Of a stretch of DNA of 32,092 bases, positions 15,291 through 23,209 are shown piece by piece. The notes beneath the pieces were generated by a model. It made no database searches, had not been told where the DNA came from, and saw only the letters and a program-made list of their open reading frames with translations. The stretch is from Bacillota bacterium (GTDB taxonomy: Bacteria > Bacillota > Sulfobacillia > JAJZYS01 > JAJYTV01). Within the stretch, counting starts at the first letter, position 1. Each line of letters begins with the position of its first letter. The DNA lies in contig JAJYSZ010000033.1 of NCBI GenBank assembly GCA_021793315.1, forward strand, positions 1-32,092. The letters are read 5' to 3'. The position numbers were made by a program, and so were the translations under genes.

Positions 15291-17438
15291 CTAGAGCGAG
15301 GAGTCTCGGGTCTCTTCGGCTCGCCCGTGCCGCTCGCGCTTCAGCGCGTACATACGGCGGTCCGCGAGCCTATAGGCGTCGGCGAAGGTCCTGGCTTCGG
15401 CCGGCACCAGGGCGCTGCCGTAGGAGGCCTCGAGGCCGGCGGCCTCCGGTGCGGTCAGCAGCTGCCCGAGGCGCCCCGGCGTGAGAGCATCCGCCTCCTG
15501 CAAGAGCAGCACGAACTCGTCGCCGCCGATCCGCCCGACCGCATCCTGGTCGCGCAGCTGCGCGCGCAGGTGATGCCCGAACTGCCGCAGGGCTACGTCG
15601 CCTGCATCGTGTCCCTCGCGGTCGTTGAGATCCTTGAAGTCGTCGAGATCGAGGAGAACGAACAGGAGGCCCACACCCTCGTCGGTCAGGCCCTCGACGC
15701 AGGCCTCGAAGCGCTCCTCGAGCGCGCGCCGGTTGAGGACGCCCGTCAGCGGGTCTGTGGAGACCAGACGCTCGATCTGGTTGCGGCGCATCGCCGTCTG
15801 GTTGGCCAGGGCGAGGTAGTCGAAGAGGGTGCGCAGCAGCAGGGTGCGCTCCGCGTCGGGGGCCGCGAGCACGAGGAGGACGCCGTCCGGCACCTCCCCC
15901 GTCCCGACGCCGCCGATGCAGAGGGCCCCCTCCTCGTGCCAGCCATGGAAGCGCTGCGGGTCCTCCGCGATCTGGCCGATCCAGTCCTTGATCGGCGTGC
16001 CGGCGAACAGGAGAGGCAGCCCCGGGCCGTAGGATCCGGCCACCTGCCACGCCTCGCCCTGACGGATGAGGACGATGGCGGCGCGGGCGCCGACGATCTC
16101 CTCGAGCGCCTGCGCGATCGGCGGCCACCACCGCTCGGCTTCGCTGCGGCCCATGAGCAGGACCGGGTTCATCTCCTGCACCCAGTGGAAGAGCCGCTCC
16201 TGCCGGCGCAGGCGGTCGACCGCATCCTGGCGGGCGATCATCGCACCGAGGAGCGGCGCCACCTGCTCAAGGCTCTGTACGGCCTCGGGAGGCATGTCCT
16301 TGGCGTCGCTCACGGCAGCCGTCAGGACACCGCGCACCTCGCCGTCGGCCACGAGCGGCACAGCGACGGCGACCTGGGCGCCGAGCTCCTCGCGCATGCC
16401 CGGACGGGCCTTGTCGAGGTCCTGCGGCATGCGGACCGTGCGCCGGTCGTGGTAGGCGTGGGAGACGAGGCCCGCCGGCGGGTCGAGGGGCAGGGTGAGG
16501 TCGCGGACGGTCATGCTGCCATAGCCGCGCATGGCGAGCGGGTAGGAGACGTTGCGGAACGGGTCCGCGACGGAGAGCTGCGCGATCGGGAACGGCAGTT
16601 GGTCGACGATCCTCCCGGCAAGGGAGGCCAGGTCCTGGTCCGGGTGGCCGGAGGCGGCCGCGAGCCAGGCGGTGAGGCGATCGCGCCAGGCGAAGGCCCG
16701 TTGGATCTGCTCCGCGTTCAGCCGTTCGCGGCGCAGCACGTTGCCCCAGATGCCGGCGATCTCCGCCACCTCTCGCGTGTGGGAGCGCCGGCTGAGTTCG
16801 TCGGCCGCTTCCGCGTCGCGCACGCCGAGCAGGCGCCTGGCGCTCCGGCTCAGGAGGAGTCCGACGATGAGCGCGGTGCCGAAGGCCACAGCCGCCACGG
16901 CGAGCATCGCGTCGGCCACGTCGTGCACGAGGTTTTGGAACATGGCCGAGAGCAGCGGCGCCTCCGGCGCCAGGGCGGAGAGATAGCCATCCTTCGTGCG
17001 CTGCCAGGCAATGAGTTCGCTGCTGCCGCGCAGCGGCAGGAAGAGTACCGCGCTGCCGCGCGGCGCGGACCGGAAGTCTCGCAGGGCGGTCCGGGCGATT
17101 TCCGCGCCGTCGAGGCTGCGTGGCGTCGTGTAGTCGATGCGGCCCGAGAAATCCACAAGCGTGAAGGTGAGCGGGCCGGGCTCGTAGAGGACGAGGCCGC
17201 GCCGGTACGCCTCGGTGGTCTGAGCGAAGCCGGCCTGGGACCTGGGCTCGCGCACGCCGCGGGCGGCGAGCTCCACCGCGCGCGTCATCTCGGATCTTGC
17301 GACCTCGAGCGAGGAGGCGTCGGAACCGCGCAGGGCCACGAGGCCGATCAGAGCGAGCGATACGAGACTGCCCAGGAAGAAGCCGATGAAGATCCAGGTG
17401 AAGAGGCCCAGGCGGTAGCGCGCCGGACGCTCGCTCAT
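15291..17438 (-). CDS. Membrane-anchored diguanylate cyclase (sensor-GAF-GGDEF)
   Basis: This encodes 715 residues from ATG 17438. A membrane helix (about 10-36, GLFTWIFIGFFLGSLVSLAL) is followed by an external segment of about 140 residues and a second helix (about 176-198, AVAAVAFGTALIVGLLLS). Cytoplasmic GAF-like regions follow (AQVAVAVPLVADGEVRGVL and a second around residues 430-530), then a C-terminal GGDEF domain. The domain has DPLTGVLNRRALEERFE, the intact active site GGDEF (638-642) and an inhibitory I-site RDQD (629-632) exactly five residues before it. It should make cyclic di-GMP from GTP in response to an external or redox/ligand signal, with product feedback. No EAL domain is present. 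Upstream is a perfect TTGACA on the minus strand (17479-17484) without a good -10. It is a single gene with a hairpin at its end. Confidence 0.92.
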   Translation of the reverse strand: MSERPARYRLGLFTWIFIGFFLGSLVSLALIGLVALRGSDASSLEVARSEMTRAVELAARGVREPRSQAGFAQTTEAYRRGLVLYEPGPLTFTLVDFSGRIDYTTPRSLDGAEIARTALRDFRSAPRGSAVLFLPLRGSSELIAWQRTKDGYLSALAPEAPLLSAMFQNLVHDVADAMLAVAAVAFGTALIVGLLLSRSARRLLGVRDAEAADELSRRSHTREVAEIAGIWGNVLRRERLNAEQIQRAFAWRDRLTAWLAAASGHPDQDLASLAGRIVDQLPFPIAQLSVADPFRNVSYPLAMRGYGSMTVRDLTLPLDPPAGLVSHAYHDRRTVRMPQDLDKARPGMREELGAQVAVAVPLVADGEVRGVLTAAVSDAKDMPPEAVQSLEQVAPLLGAMIARQDAVDRLRRQERLFHWVQEMNPVLLMGRSEAERWWPPIAQALEEIVGARAAIVLIRQGEAWQVAGSYGPGLPLLFAGTPIKDWIGQIAEDPQRFHGWHEEGALCIGGVGTGEVPDGVLLVLAAPDAERTLLLRTLFDYLALANQTAMRRNQIERLVSTDPLTGVLNRRALEERFEACVEGLTDEGVGLLFVLLDLDDFKDLNDREGHDAGDVALRQFGHHLRAQLRDQDAVGRIGGDEFVLLLQEADALTPGRLGQLLTAPEAAGLEASYGSALVPAEARTFADAYRLADRRMYALKRERHGRAEETRDSSL

Positions 17439-17536
17439 CCTCTCAGCTCCTCTTGGGCCAGGACATTGCCATCTATCCTGTCAAACGATGGCGCCCAAGA
17501 CAAGGGGCAGAGGGATTAATGGCCGGATGATGCTGT

Positions 17537-19495
17537 TCAGAGGGCCCGCAGAGCCTCCGTCGGGGAGAGATTCGCGGCGCCTTTGGCCGGCAGGTAGCCA
17601 GCAATGGCGCCGATGGTCAGTGCCGCGGCGAGGCCGCCGGTCCAGGCGATCAGCGGCACCACCACGAGCCAGTGCCGGGACCAGGCGTAGACGAGCGTCG
17701 CCAGGGCGCCGCCGCCGATCCCCACGACACCCCCGCCGAGCGAGAGCAGGATGGCTTCGCCGAGGAACTGGCTGCGGATGAGGCGGCGCGTGGCGCCGAG
17801 CGCACGCCTGAGGCCGATCTCGCGGCGCCTCTCCAGCACCGAGATCACCATGATGTTCGCGACGCCGACACCTCCGACGAACAACGCGACCGCCCCGAGC
17901 CCGACGAAGAGGCCCGTGAAGGCGTTCTTGGCCGCAGCGCGGGCGACGAGGGCCTGGGACGGCTGGCTTACGTTCACCGACGAGGGGCTCTCCGGGTAAG
18001 CCTGTCGGGCGAGGAGCCCGTAGACGGCCTGGACCGAATCCTGCTGCGTACGCACGTAGATGTTGGTCGGGTGGCCGTCGAAGCCGAGGTAGTGCTCGGC
18101 CGCCGGGAAGCCGACCAGCACGGAGCTGTCGATCTCCGGTGTGAGGGCGGCGGGCTTCAGGATGCCCGCGATGTAGAACCACTGTCCTCCCAGCCAGATG
18201 CGCTCGCCGGGGAAGAGACGGTCGATGCCTAGCTGGCGCGCCGCCGCCGCACCGAGGACCGCCACGGGCTCCTTGGCGGTGGCGGCGTTGAGGAAGCGGC
18301 CCTGCGCCATCTTGGTGCCGATGGCGGACAAAAGGTCCAGGCTCGTCGCATCGACGGTCAGGCCACCCGATTCGTAGCTGGGGATCAAGGGAGAGCGGAA
18401 GACCTCAGCGTCGGTGCCGCCGATGTCGGCCACGTGCCGCACACCGTCCATGCGGGTGATCATGCCCGGCGCGGTCGTCGGCAGTTCCGCGCTGTTGCCG
18501 AACATGCCGGATCCTGGCGTGACCGTGAGGAGGTTGGTACCGAGGCGATCGATCTCTTGCAGGAGACCGGCCTGCGATGAGGCCGAGAGACCGAGCACCG
18601 CCACCACCGCAGCGACGCCGATCGCGATGCCGAGGGCGGAGAGCGCGGTGCGCAGGCGCCTCGACCGCAGGCCGAACGCCGCCACCCGGGCGAGGTCCCC
18701 GGGGCGCAGCCGCGCGGTCTTCGGGAGCTCGCGTTCAGGGCTTGGCTGTGGCGCGGGCGCCTCGTCGCTCTGCACCCGCCCGCCTCCGACCGCGCTGTCC
18801 GCGACGATCTGGCCGTCGCGCACGTCGATGCGCCGCGGGATACGCGCGGCGATCGTAGGATCGTGCGTCACCACGACGACGGTGGTGCCCTGGCGGTTCA
18901 GTTCGAGCAGGAGATCGACGATGTCGCTCCCTGAAGCGGTGTCGAGGTTGCCTGTAGGTTCGTCGGCGAGGACGAGCGCAGGATTGGCGATCAGGGCGCG
19001 TGCGATGGCCACGCGCTGGCGCTCGCCGCCGGACATGTGCACGGGCAGGAACTGCCTGCGCTGCCCGAGTCCGACGCGCTCGAGCGCGGCCATGGCGCGC
19101 CTTGTCCGCTCCTCCTTGGGCACGCCGGTATAGAGGAGGCCGTTCTCGACGTTCTCGAGCGCGGTCGCGTTGTCGAGCAGGAAGAACTGCTGGAAGACGA
19201 AGCCGATACTCCTCGCCCTGAGGGCGGCCAGTTGCTCGTCGCTGAGCGTGCGTGTGTCGAATCCTGCGAGGCGCACGACCCCCCGCGACTGGCGGTCGAG
19301 CGTGCCCATGACGCTCAGCAGCGTCGACTTCCCGGATCCGGAAGCCCCGACGACCGCCAGGCACTCGCCCTGCCGCACCTGGAGATTGACATCCCGCAGG
19401 GCGTGCACCGGCGGGTCACCGGGGTAGGTCTTGGCGATCTGTGCCAGCTCCAGCACGAAAGGGGCGGCGCCGCTGGACGACGGTTGGCCGCTCAT
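17537..19495 (-). CDS. MacB-like ABC transporter, ATPase fused to FtsX-type permease
   Basis: This encodes 652 residues. The N-terminal ATPase has Walker A GASGSGKST (50-58), Q-loop Gln102 in FQQF, signature MSGGERQ (154-160; usual LSGGQ), Walker B LVLADEP (174-180) and switch His211 (VTHD). A polar linker leads to a MacB/FtsX permease. Its first helix is near 280 (LSALGIAIGVAAVVAVLGLS), then comes an external MacB core domain, and three C-terminal helices surround IMVISVLERRREIGLRRALG. This class does mechanotransmission: it drives export from the outer membrane face rather than channel transport across it. The ATGA at 19495-19492 overlaps the stop of the membrane fusion protein gene, so both are translated together and probably form one efflux complex. 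The whole operon faces a two-component system. Confidence 0.93.
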   Translation of the reverse strand: MSGQPSSSGAAPFVLELAQIAKTYPGDPPVHALRDVNLQVRQGECLAVVGASGSGKSTLLSVMGTLDRQSRGVVRLAGFDTRTLSDEQLAALRARSIGFVFQQFFLLDNATALENVENGLLYTGVPKEERTRRAMAALERVGLGQRRQFLPVHMSGGERQRVAIARALIANPALVLADEPTGNLDTASGSDIVDLLLELNRQGTTVVVVTHDPTIAARIPRRIDVRDGQIVADSAVGGGRVQSDEAPAPQPSPERELPKTARLRPGDLARVAAFGLRSRRLRTALSALGIAIGVAAVVAVLGLSASSQAGLLQEIDRLGTNLLTVTPGSGMFGNSAELPTTAPGMITRMDGVRHVADIGGTDAEVFRSPLIPSYESGGLTVDATSLDLLSAIGTKMAQGRFLNAATAKEPVAVLGAAAARQLGIDRLFPGERIWLGGQWFYIAGILKPAALTPEIDSSVLVGFPAAEHYLGFDGHPTNIYVRTQQDSVQAVYGLLARQAYPESPSSVNVSQPSQALVARAAAKNAFTGLFVGLGAVALFVGGVGVANIMVISVLERRREIGLRRALGATRRLIRSQFLGEAILLSLGGGVVGIGGGALATLVYAWSRHWLVVVPLIAWTGGLAAALTIGAIAGYLPAKGAANLSPTEALRAL

Positions 19496-21567
19496 GACCC
19501 CGCCACCACGACTTCCTCGCCGGCCGCGATACCGTGCCCCGACACCTGCACGAGCCCGCCCGAGTCGTCGAAGAGGCCGAGCGTGACGGGCACGAAGCTG
19601 CGCTTGCCGCCCGGCTGGACCAGCTCGACGTCGTAGCCTCCGCCACGCTCTGCGAGCAGGGCGGTCACCGGCACATAGAGCGCATCCTGGACGCTGGCCG
19701 TCGCGACGGCGACGTTCACGGACGCCCCGTCGAGCAGGCTGAGCGCGGCGGGGTGGGAAGGCGTGACGTCGACCTGGATCGAGGGGCTGCTGGACGAACC
19801 GCCCGCCGTTGCGGCCTCGGCCACCGACGTCACCTTGCCGCTCACCGTGCTCTGGTCCGGCAGGGTGATCGTCACCCCGTCGCCCGCTTTCACGTCGGAC
19901 TGCAGGCTCGGGTCGATCTCCGCCACCACCTCCGGCGTGTCGGAGGTGGCCGCGAGCACCGTCTGGCCGTTGCCGGCCGCCGCGCCCAGCGACGGGGTGA
20001 CCGTCGTGACGCGGACCGCATTCGGCAGGAAGACGACATCGCCCAGGCTCAAGGTGCCGGTCTGCGGTGCCCTGAGGTGGGCCTGCAGCCGCCGCACCGC
20101 GGCGGCGGTGGCGGGGCCGTAGGTGTCGGTGACGCTGGCTGCCGAGAGGTAGCCGTCCGCGGCCAGGGCCGCGTTCAGCTCCTCAACGTCCTGACCGCTC
20201 TCGCCCTGCGCGAGATCGCGGTAGGCCGGCGTCTGGCCGTAGAGCAGCACGACGGGCGTGTCGCTCTGCGCGAGGTTCGCCTGCGCTTGGAGAACGGACG
20301 CCTGATCGGCCGAGACGCGGGCCCGCAGCGCTGCGACCTGGTCCTGGCTCGGCGGGGTGGGATGCTCGAGCGTGTCGAGGCTCGCCTGGTCCGAGCTGAG
20401 TTGCGCCTTGTACGTGGTGACCTGCGCCCTTAGCGACGCCAGTTGCGCCTCGTCAGAGCTGAGCTGGGTCTCGTCCTGCGTCAGCTGGGTCTGAAGCTGG
20501 GGGCTCGAGAGCGTCACGACGCTCTGGCCTTCCTGCACCGCTTGCCCCGCCTGCCTGAGGACACCCGTCACGGTCGCCGAGACCTGGGCCGTGACCGTCT
20601 GGGTGTCTTGGAACGCCACCGTGCCCGCTTCCGTCAGGTAGCTCTGCGTGAAGCTCACCGTGGCCTGCATCCCGGCCCGCATGCCGGAGGGCGGGTCCTC
20701 GATCGTCAGCGTCACCGGGAACAATGCGCCCTGCCGGTTCGACCCGCTCGAGGTGAAGCCGATCGAGGCGACTGCCGCGTTCATCGTGCCCTGGTCCTGG
20801 GTCCAGACTTCGACGCCCTCACCGACGTAGATGTTCGGCAGGTCGATTTCGGGCACGCTGGTCTGGACCTCGATGCTGTCCGGCTGCACCACCTGGAAGA
20901 GGGCGGCGCCCGGCGCCACCTGCTGCCCGGAGCTGACGTCCACGACCGAGACGGTGCCCGACACCGGCGACGTCACGCCGAGATCCTTGATGTCCTGCTG
21001 ATCCGTGGCGATCCTCTGCTGATCGGCCACGATCTTGTCGTTCTGACTCGCGATCGCTTGCGGGCCGTTCTGGATGTTCTGCCGGTCTGCCGCGACGCGC
21101 TGCTCATCCGCCTGGAGGGATGCCTGCGACGCCGCGGTCGGGTGCAGGGCCTGCTGTAGGCTCGCCTGATCGGACGCGAGCTGCGCCTCGGCCGAGAGCA
21201 GGGCCGCCTCCGTCGCGCTCGAGCCGCTGCCGACGCTGTAGAGGACCTCGCCGGACCGGATGACCTGCCCCGCCACCGGCAGCCCCGTGAACACGCCGCT
21301 CAGCTGGGTCTGGATGGTGTAGCTGCCCTGGTAGCCGACCGTACCCGACACCTGCTGCTGCGCCTGGAGGGCACCTTGGCCGATATGGGCGACTGCGGTC
21401 CCGAGGTCCGAGCCGCCGGACGCGGGGGGGCGGCTGCCTGTCCCGATCAGCCGCGCGGCGGCGATCCCGCCTCCGACCAGCACGACGGCTGTCGCCGCCA
21501 CGAGCGCGAAGCGCAGTCTGGGACGACGCAGGAGAGGCCCCCCGACGCGGGGCAGGATGCCTGCCAC
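19492..21567 (-). CDS. Membrane fusion protein (HlyD/RND-type adaptor) with two adaptor units and a peptidoglycan-binding insert
   Basis: This encodes 691 residues. The GTG start at 21567 is chosen because it overlaps the preceding stop as TAGTG and has GAGGCGGG upstream. One membrane helix (about 18-41) anchors it, with the rest outside. It contains two successive adaptor-like halves. The first has a coiled-coil hairpin (about 105-195, rich in ADQQRIATDQ-type heptads) and a lipoyl/barrel part (SPVSGTVSVVDVSSGQQVAPG). The second starts ATVTGVLRQAGQAVQEGQSV, with a hairpin of QTQLTQDETQLSSDEAQL repeats. A peptidoglycan-binding domain lies at about 465-515 (GESGQDVEELNAALAADGYL, YGPATAAAVRRLQ), followed by barrel domains to the end. 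A usual adaptor of this type is roughly half this length. It links the MacB-like transporter to the cell wall. Confidence 0.87.
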   Translation of the reverse strand: MAGILPRVGGPLLRRPRLRFALVAATAVVLVGGGIAAARLIGTGSRPPASGGSDLGTAVAHIGQGALQAQQQVSGTVGYQGSYTIQTQLSGVFTGLPVAGQVIRSGEVLYSVGSGSSATEAALLSAEAQLASDQASLQQALHPTAASQASLQADEQRVAADRQNIQNGPQAIASQNDKIVADQQRIATDQQDIKDLGVTSPVSGTVSVVDVSSGQQVAPGAALFQVVQPDSIEVQTSVPEIDLPNIYVGEGVEVWTQDQGTMNAAVASIGFTSSGSNRQGALFPVTLTIEDPPSGMRAGMQATVSFTQSYLTEAGTVAFQDTQTVTAQVSATVTGVLRQAGQAVQEGQSVVTLSSPQLQTQLTQDETQLSSDEAQLASLRAQVTTYKAQLSSDQASLDTLEHPTPPSQDQVAALRARVSADQASVLQAQANLAQSDTPVVLLYGQTPAYRDLAQGESGQDVEELNAALAADGYLSAASVTDTYGPATAAAVRRLQAHLRAPQTGTLSLGDVVFLPNAVRVTTVTPSLGAAAGNGQTVLAATSDTPEVVAEIDPSLQSDVKAGDGVTITLPDQSTVSGKVTSVAEAATAGGSSSSPSIQVDVTPSHPAALSLLDGASVNVAVATASVQDALYVPVTALLAERGGGYDVELVQPGGKRSFVPVTLGLFDDSGGLVQVSGHGIAAGEEVVVAGS

Positions 21568-22235
21568 TACTGACCCGCCTCGTTGCCCAGTTGCAGCTTG
21601 GGCTGGCATGTCTTGAACGCCGACTGGTACTGCGCGGAATGCGGATTGATGCCCTGCATCTGGAAGGACGCCGAGCCGCCGCCCTTCACGGCGATGCCGA
21701 ACCCGAAGCCGCCACTTCCGCCTGGGCTCTTCGGCGGCTTCGGCGGCGCGCCGAACGTCGGATCAGGGAAGGTGGGGAAGCCCTGGCTGCGCATGCAGGC
21801 AGAGAACGCCAGCGCCGCCTGCTTCATCTGAGGGCTGGTCGCTCCACCGGCCGCGGGCCCGCCGCCTGGCACCCCCATCTTCGCGGCACAGGCCTGCTGC
21901 GCGGCGGCGAACTGCGATGAGGACGGGTCGATGCCAGTGCCGGTCAGGTTGAAGGATTCGGACTGGCCGTTGATCTGGAAACCCAGGATCATTCGCTTGC
22001 CGCCCGAAGACGGCGAGCCGGCGGTCGGGTCAGGGAAGCTGGGCAGACCGTGTTGGCGCATGCAGGACGCGTACGCCACGGCCCTGCTCGCTGCCGAGGA
22101 GCCGGTGCCAGAGTTGCCGGCAGAGCCGCCCGCGGAGGGCGACGCCTGTCCGCAGGCCGCGGCTGCGACGGCCAGCGCCGCCGCCAGGACACCGATGGCG
22201 AAACGTCTCACGGGTGTCGGCAGGGATGCTGCCAT
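21567..22235 (-). CDS. Lipoprotein with two CMR-FPDP cysteine repeats, efflux-associated
   Basis: This encodes 222 residues from ATG 22235, which has AAGGAGG upstream; longer in-frame starts would put a basic tail before the signal peptide. The signal peptide ends AAAAC (Cys28), so it is a lipoprotein. Two homologous units follow. The first has CMRQHGLPSFPDP (58-70) and a partner Cys116 after GIDPSSSQFAAAQQAC. The second has CMRSQGFPTFPDP (147-159) and Cys210 after GINPHSAQYQSAFKTC. Cysteine spacing within units is 58 and 63 residues, suggesting a disulfide per unit, or metal or thiol chemistry. Similar CMR/FPDP proteins are familiar beside such transporters in Actinobacteria, but their role is unknown. 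It is the first gene of the efflux operon and could be a substrate-capturing or sensing subunit; this is inference. Confidence 0.82.
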   Translation of the reverse strand: MAASLPTPVRRFAIGVLAAALAVAAAACGQASPSAGGSAGNSGTGSSAASRAVAYASCMRQHGLPSFPDPTAGSPSSGGKRMILGFQINGQSESFNLTGTGIDPSSSQFAAAQQACAAKMGVPGGGPAAGGATSPQMKQAALAFSACMRSQGFPTFPDPTFGAPPKPPKSPGGSGGFGFGIAVKGGGSASFQMQGINPHSAQYQSAFKTCQPKLQLGNEAGQ

Positions 22236-22297
22236 GGGCGAGGGCCTCCTTCGCCGCCTTGTCTGCGGGCGGCAGGGTGACCGTATCACCGGCGGGC

Positions 22298-22312
22298 TAA
22301 CAGGGACGTAAC
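22298..22312 (-). promoter_or_regulatory. 11-bp-phased GTTAY direct-repeat box 1 (efflux operon side)
   Basis: Read on the minus strand this is GTTAC-GTCCCT-GTTA, two half-sites 11 bp apart start to start, 63 bp upstream of the lipoprotein start. A poor -10-like sequence (TGATAC, minus strand, 22283-22288) lies just downstream. The box would thus overlap the -35 region, as expected for activation by an OmpR-family regulator. Confidence 0.6.
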
Positions 22313-22330
22313 GGCAGAAGCTGCCATGAC

Positions 22331-22354
22331 ACGCGGCTGTTATGCCGCCGTTAT
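22331..22354 (+). promoter_or_regulatory. 11-bp-phased GTTAY direct-repeat box 2
   Basis: GTTAT (22339-22343) and GTTAT (22350-22354) are 11 bp apart, preceded by CGCGGCT. The whole stretch recurs at 22462-22485 with about 20 of 23 bases identical. One helical turn between half-sites is characteristic of OmpR/PhoB-family dimers binding head to tail. Confidence 0.65.
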
Positions 22355-22461
22355 ACGGGGAGCGCTGCGCAATCTCGAGCTCTGGCCGCGAGGTGTATCA
22401 TGGCGACAGCGGTCTCCCCGTTCGCCGCGCCGCCGGGCAGGGCACCCGCTTTCGCGACGCT

Positions 22462-22485
22462 GCGCGGCTGTTACGCCGGTGTTAT
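22462..22485 (+). promoter_or_regulatory. 11-bp-phased GTTAY direct-repeat box 3 (response regulator side)
   Basis: GTTAC (22470-22474) and GTTAT (22481-22485) are 11 bp apart, in a near copy of box 2 located 131 bp away. It ends 61 bp upstream of the response regulator start, a position suited to autoregulation of the two-component operon. Confidence 0.65.
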
Positions 22486-22546
22486 GACCCCAAGGTCATG
22501 CTGGTCGCGGAGAGGGGCATCGAGAAGAGCTGCGGGAAGGGATCGC

Positions 22547-23209
22547 ATGCGCGTACTGGTCGTCGAGGATGAGGAGCTCCTCGCGGAAGCGGTGGCCACC
22601 GGCCTGCGCCGCGAGGGCATGGCCGTCGACATCGCGCTCGATGGCGAGGAGGCCTCGGAGCGCCTCGCGGCGTTGCGCTATGACGTCGTCGTGCTCGACC
22701 GTGACCTGCCGGGCCGCCATGGCGACCTCATCTGCCAGGACGTCGTCCGCGAACGGCCCGCCACGCGCGTCCTGATGCTGACGGCCGCCGCGGCCGTCGA
22801 CGACCGCGTGGAAGGGCTCTCGCTCGGCGCCGACGACTACCTTGTGAAGCCGTTTGCCTTCCGCGAACTCGTGGCACGCGTCTGGACCTTGGCCAGGCGC
22901 ACCGGCGCCGGCCGCAGGCCGATGCTCGAATGCGGCGACGTACGCCTGGATCCCCTGCGCCGCCAGGCGTGGCGCGGCGGCGCGCTCCTGCATCTGACGC
23001 GCAACGAATTTGCGGTCCTTGAGATCCTGCTGCGCGCCGACGGTGACGTGGTCAGCGCGGAAGAGCTTTTGGAGCGGGTCTGGGACGAACATGTCGATCC
23101 TTTCACCAACACGGTGCGGGTGACCGTGATGCGCCTGAGGCGCAAGCTTGGCGAACCGTCCCCGATCGCGACCGTCACCGGCGTCGGCTACCGCTTCGAC
23201 CGGGAGTGA
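22547..23209 (+). CDS. OmpR/PhoB-family response regulator
   Basis: This encodes 220 residues from ATG 22547, preceded by GGGAAGGG; upstream in-frame starts would add unrelated sequence before the conserved RVLVVEDE. The receiver domain has the acidic pair Asp8/Glu9, phospho-acceptor Asp51 in VVLDRDLPG, the Thr of LMLTAAA and the Lys of YLVKPF. The C-terminal winged helix (about 125-220) has LTRNEFAVLEILL, VSAEELLERVWDE, the recognition region NTVRVTVMRLRRKLG and the closing GVGYRF. It should bind tandem direct repeats; three such boxes lie in its own upstream region. It overlaps the sensor kinase gene by 4 bp (GTGA) and is divergent from the efflux operon, which is its most likely target. 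Confidence 0.94.
   Translation: MRVLVVEDEELLAEAVATGLRREGMAVDIALDGEEASERLAALRYDVVVLDRDLPGRHGDLICQDVVRERPATRVLMLTAAAAVDDRVEGLSLGADDYLVKPFAFRELVARVWTLARRTGAGRRPMLECGDVRLDPLRRQAWRGGALLHLTRNEFAVLEILLRADGDVVSAEELLERVWDEHVDPFTNTVRVTVMRLRRKLGEPSPIATVTGVGYRFDRE

Noticed and set aside
17479-17484. Perfect TTGACA as promoter of the diguanylate cyclase gene
   Set aside because: No -10-like hexamer at 16-18 bp; noted in the gene entry but not listed as a promoter.
15159-17519. 786-codon plus-strand frame opposite the diguanylate cyclase
   Set aside because: Antisense to a protein with intact GGDEF and I-site; no features of its own.
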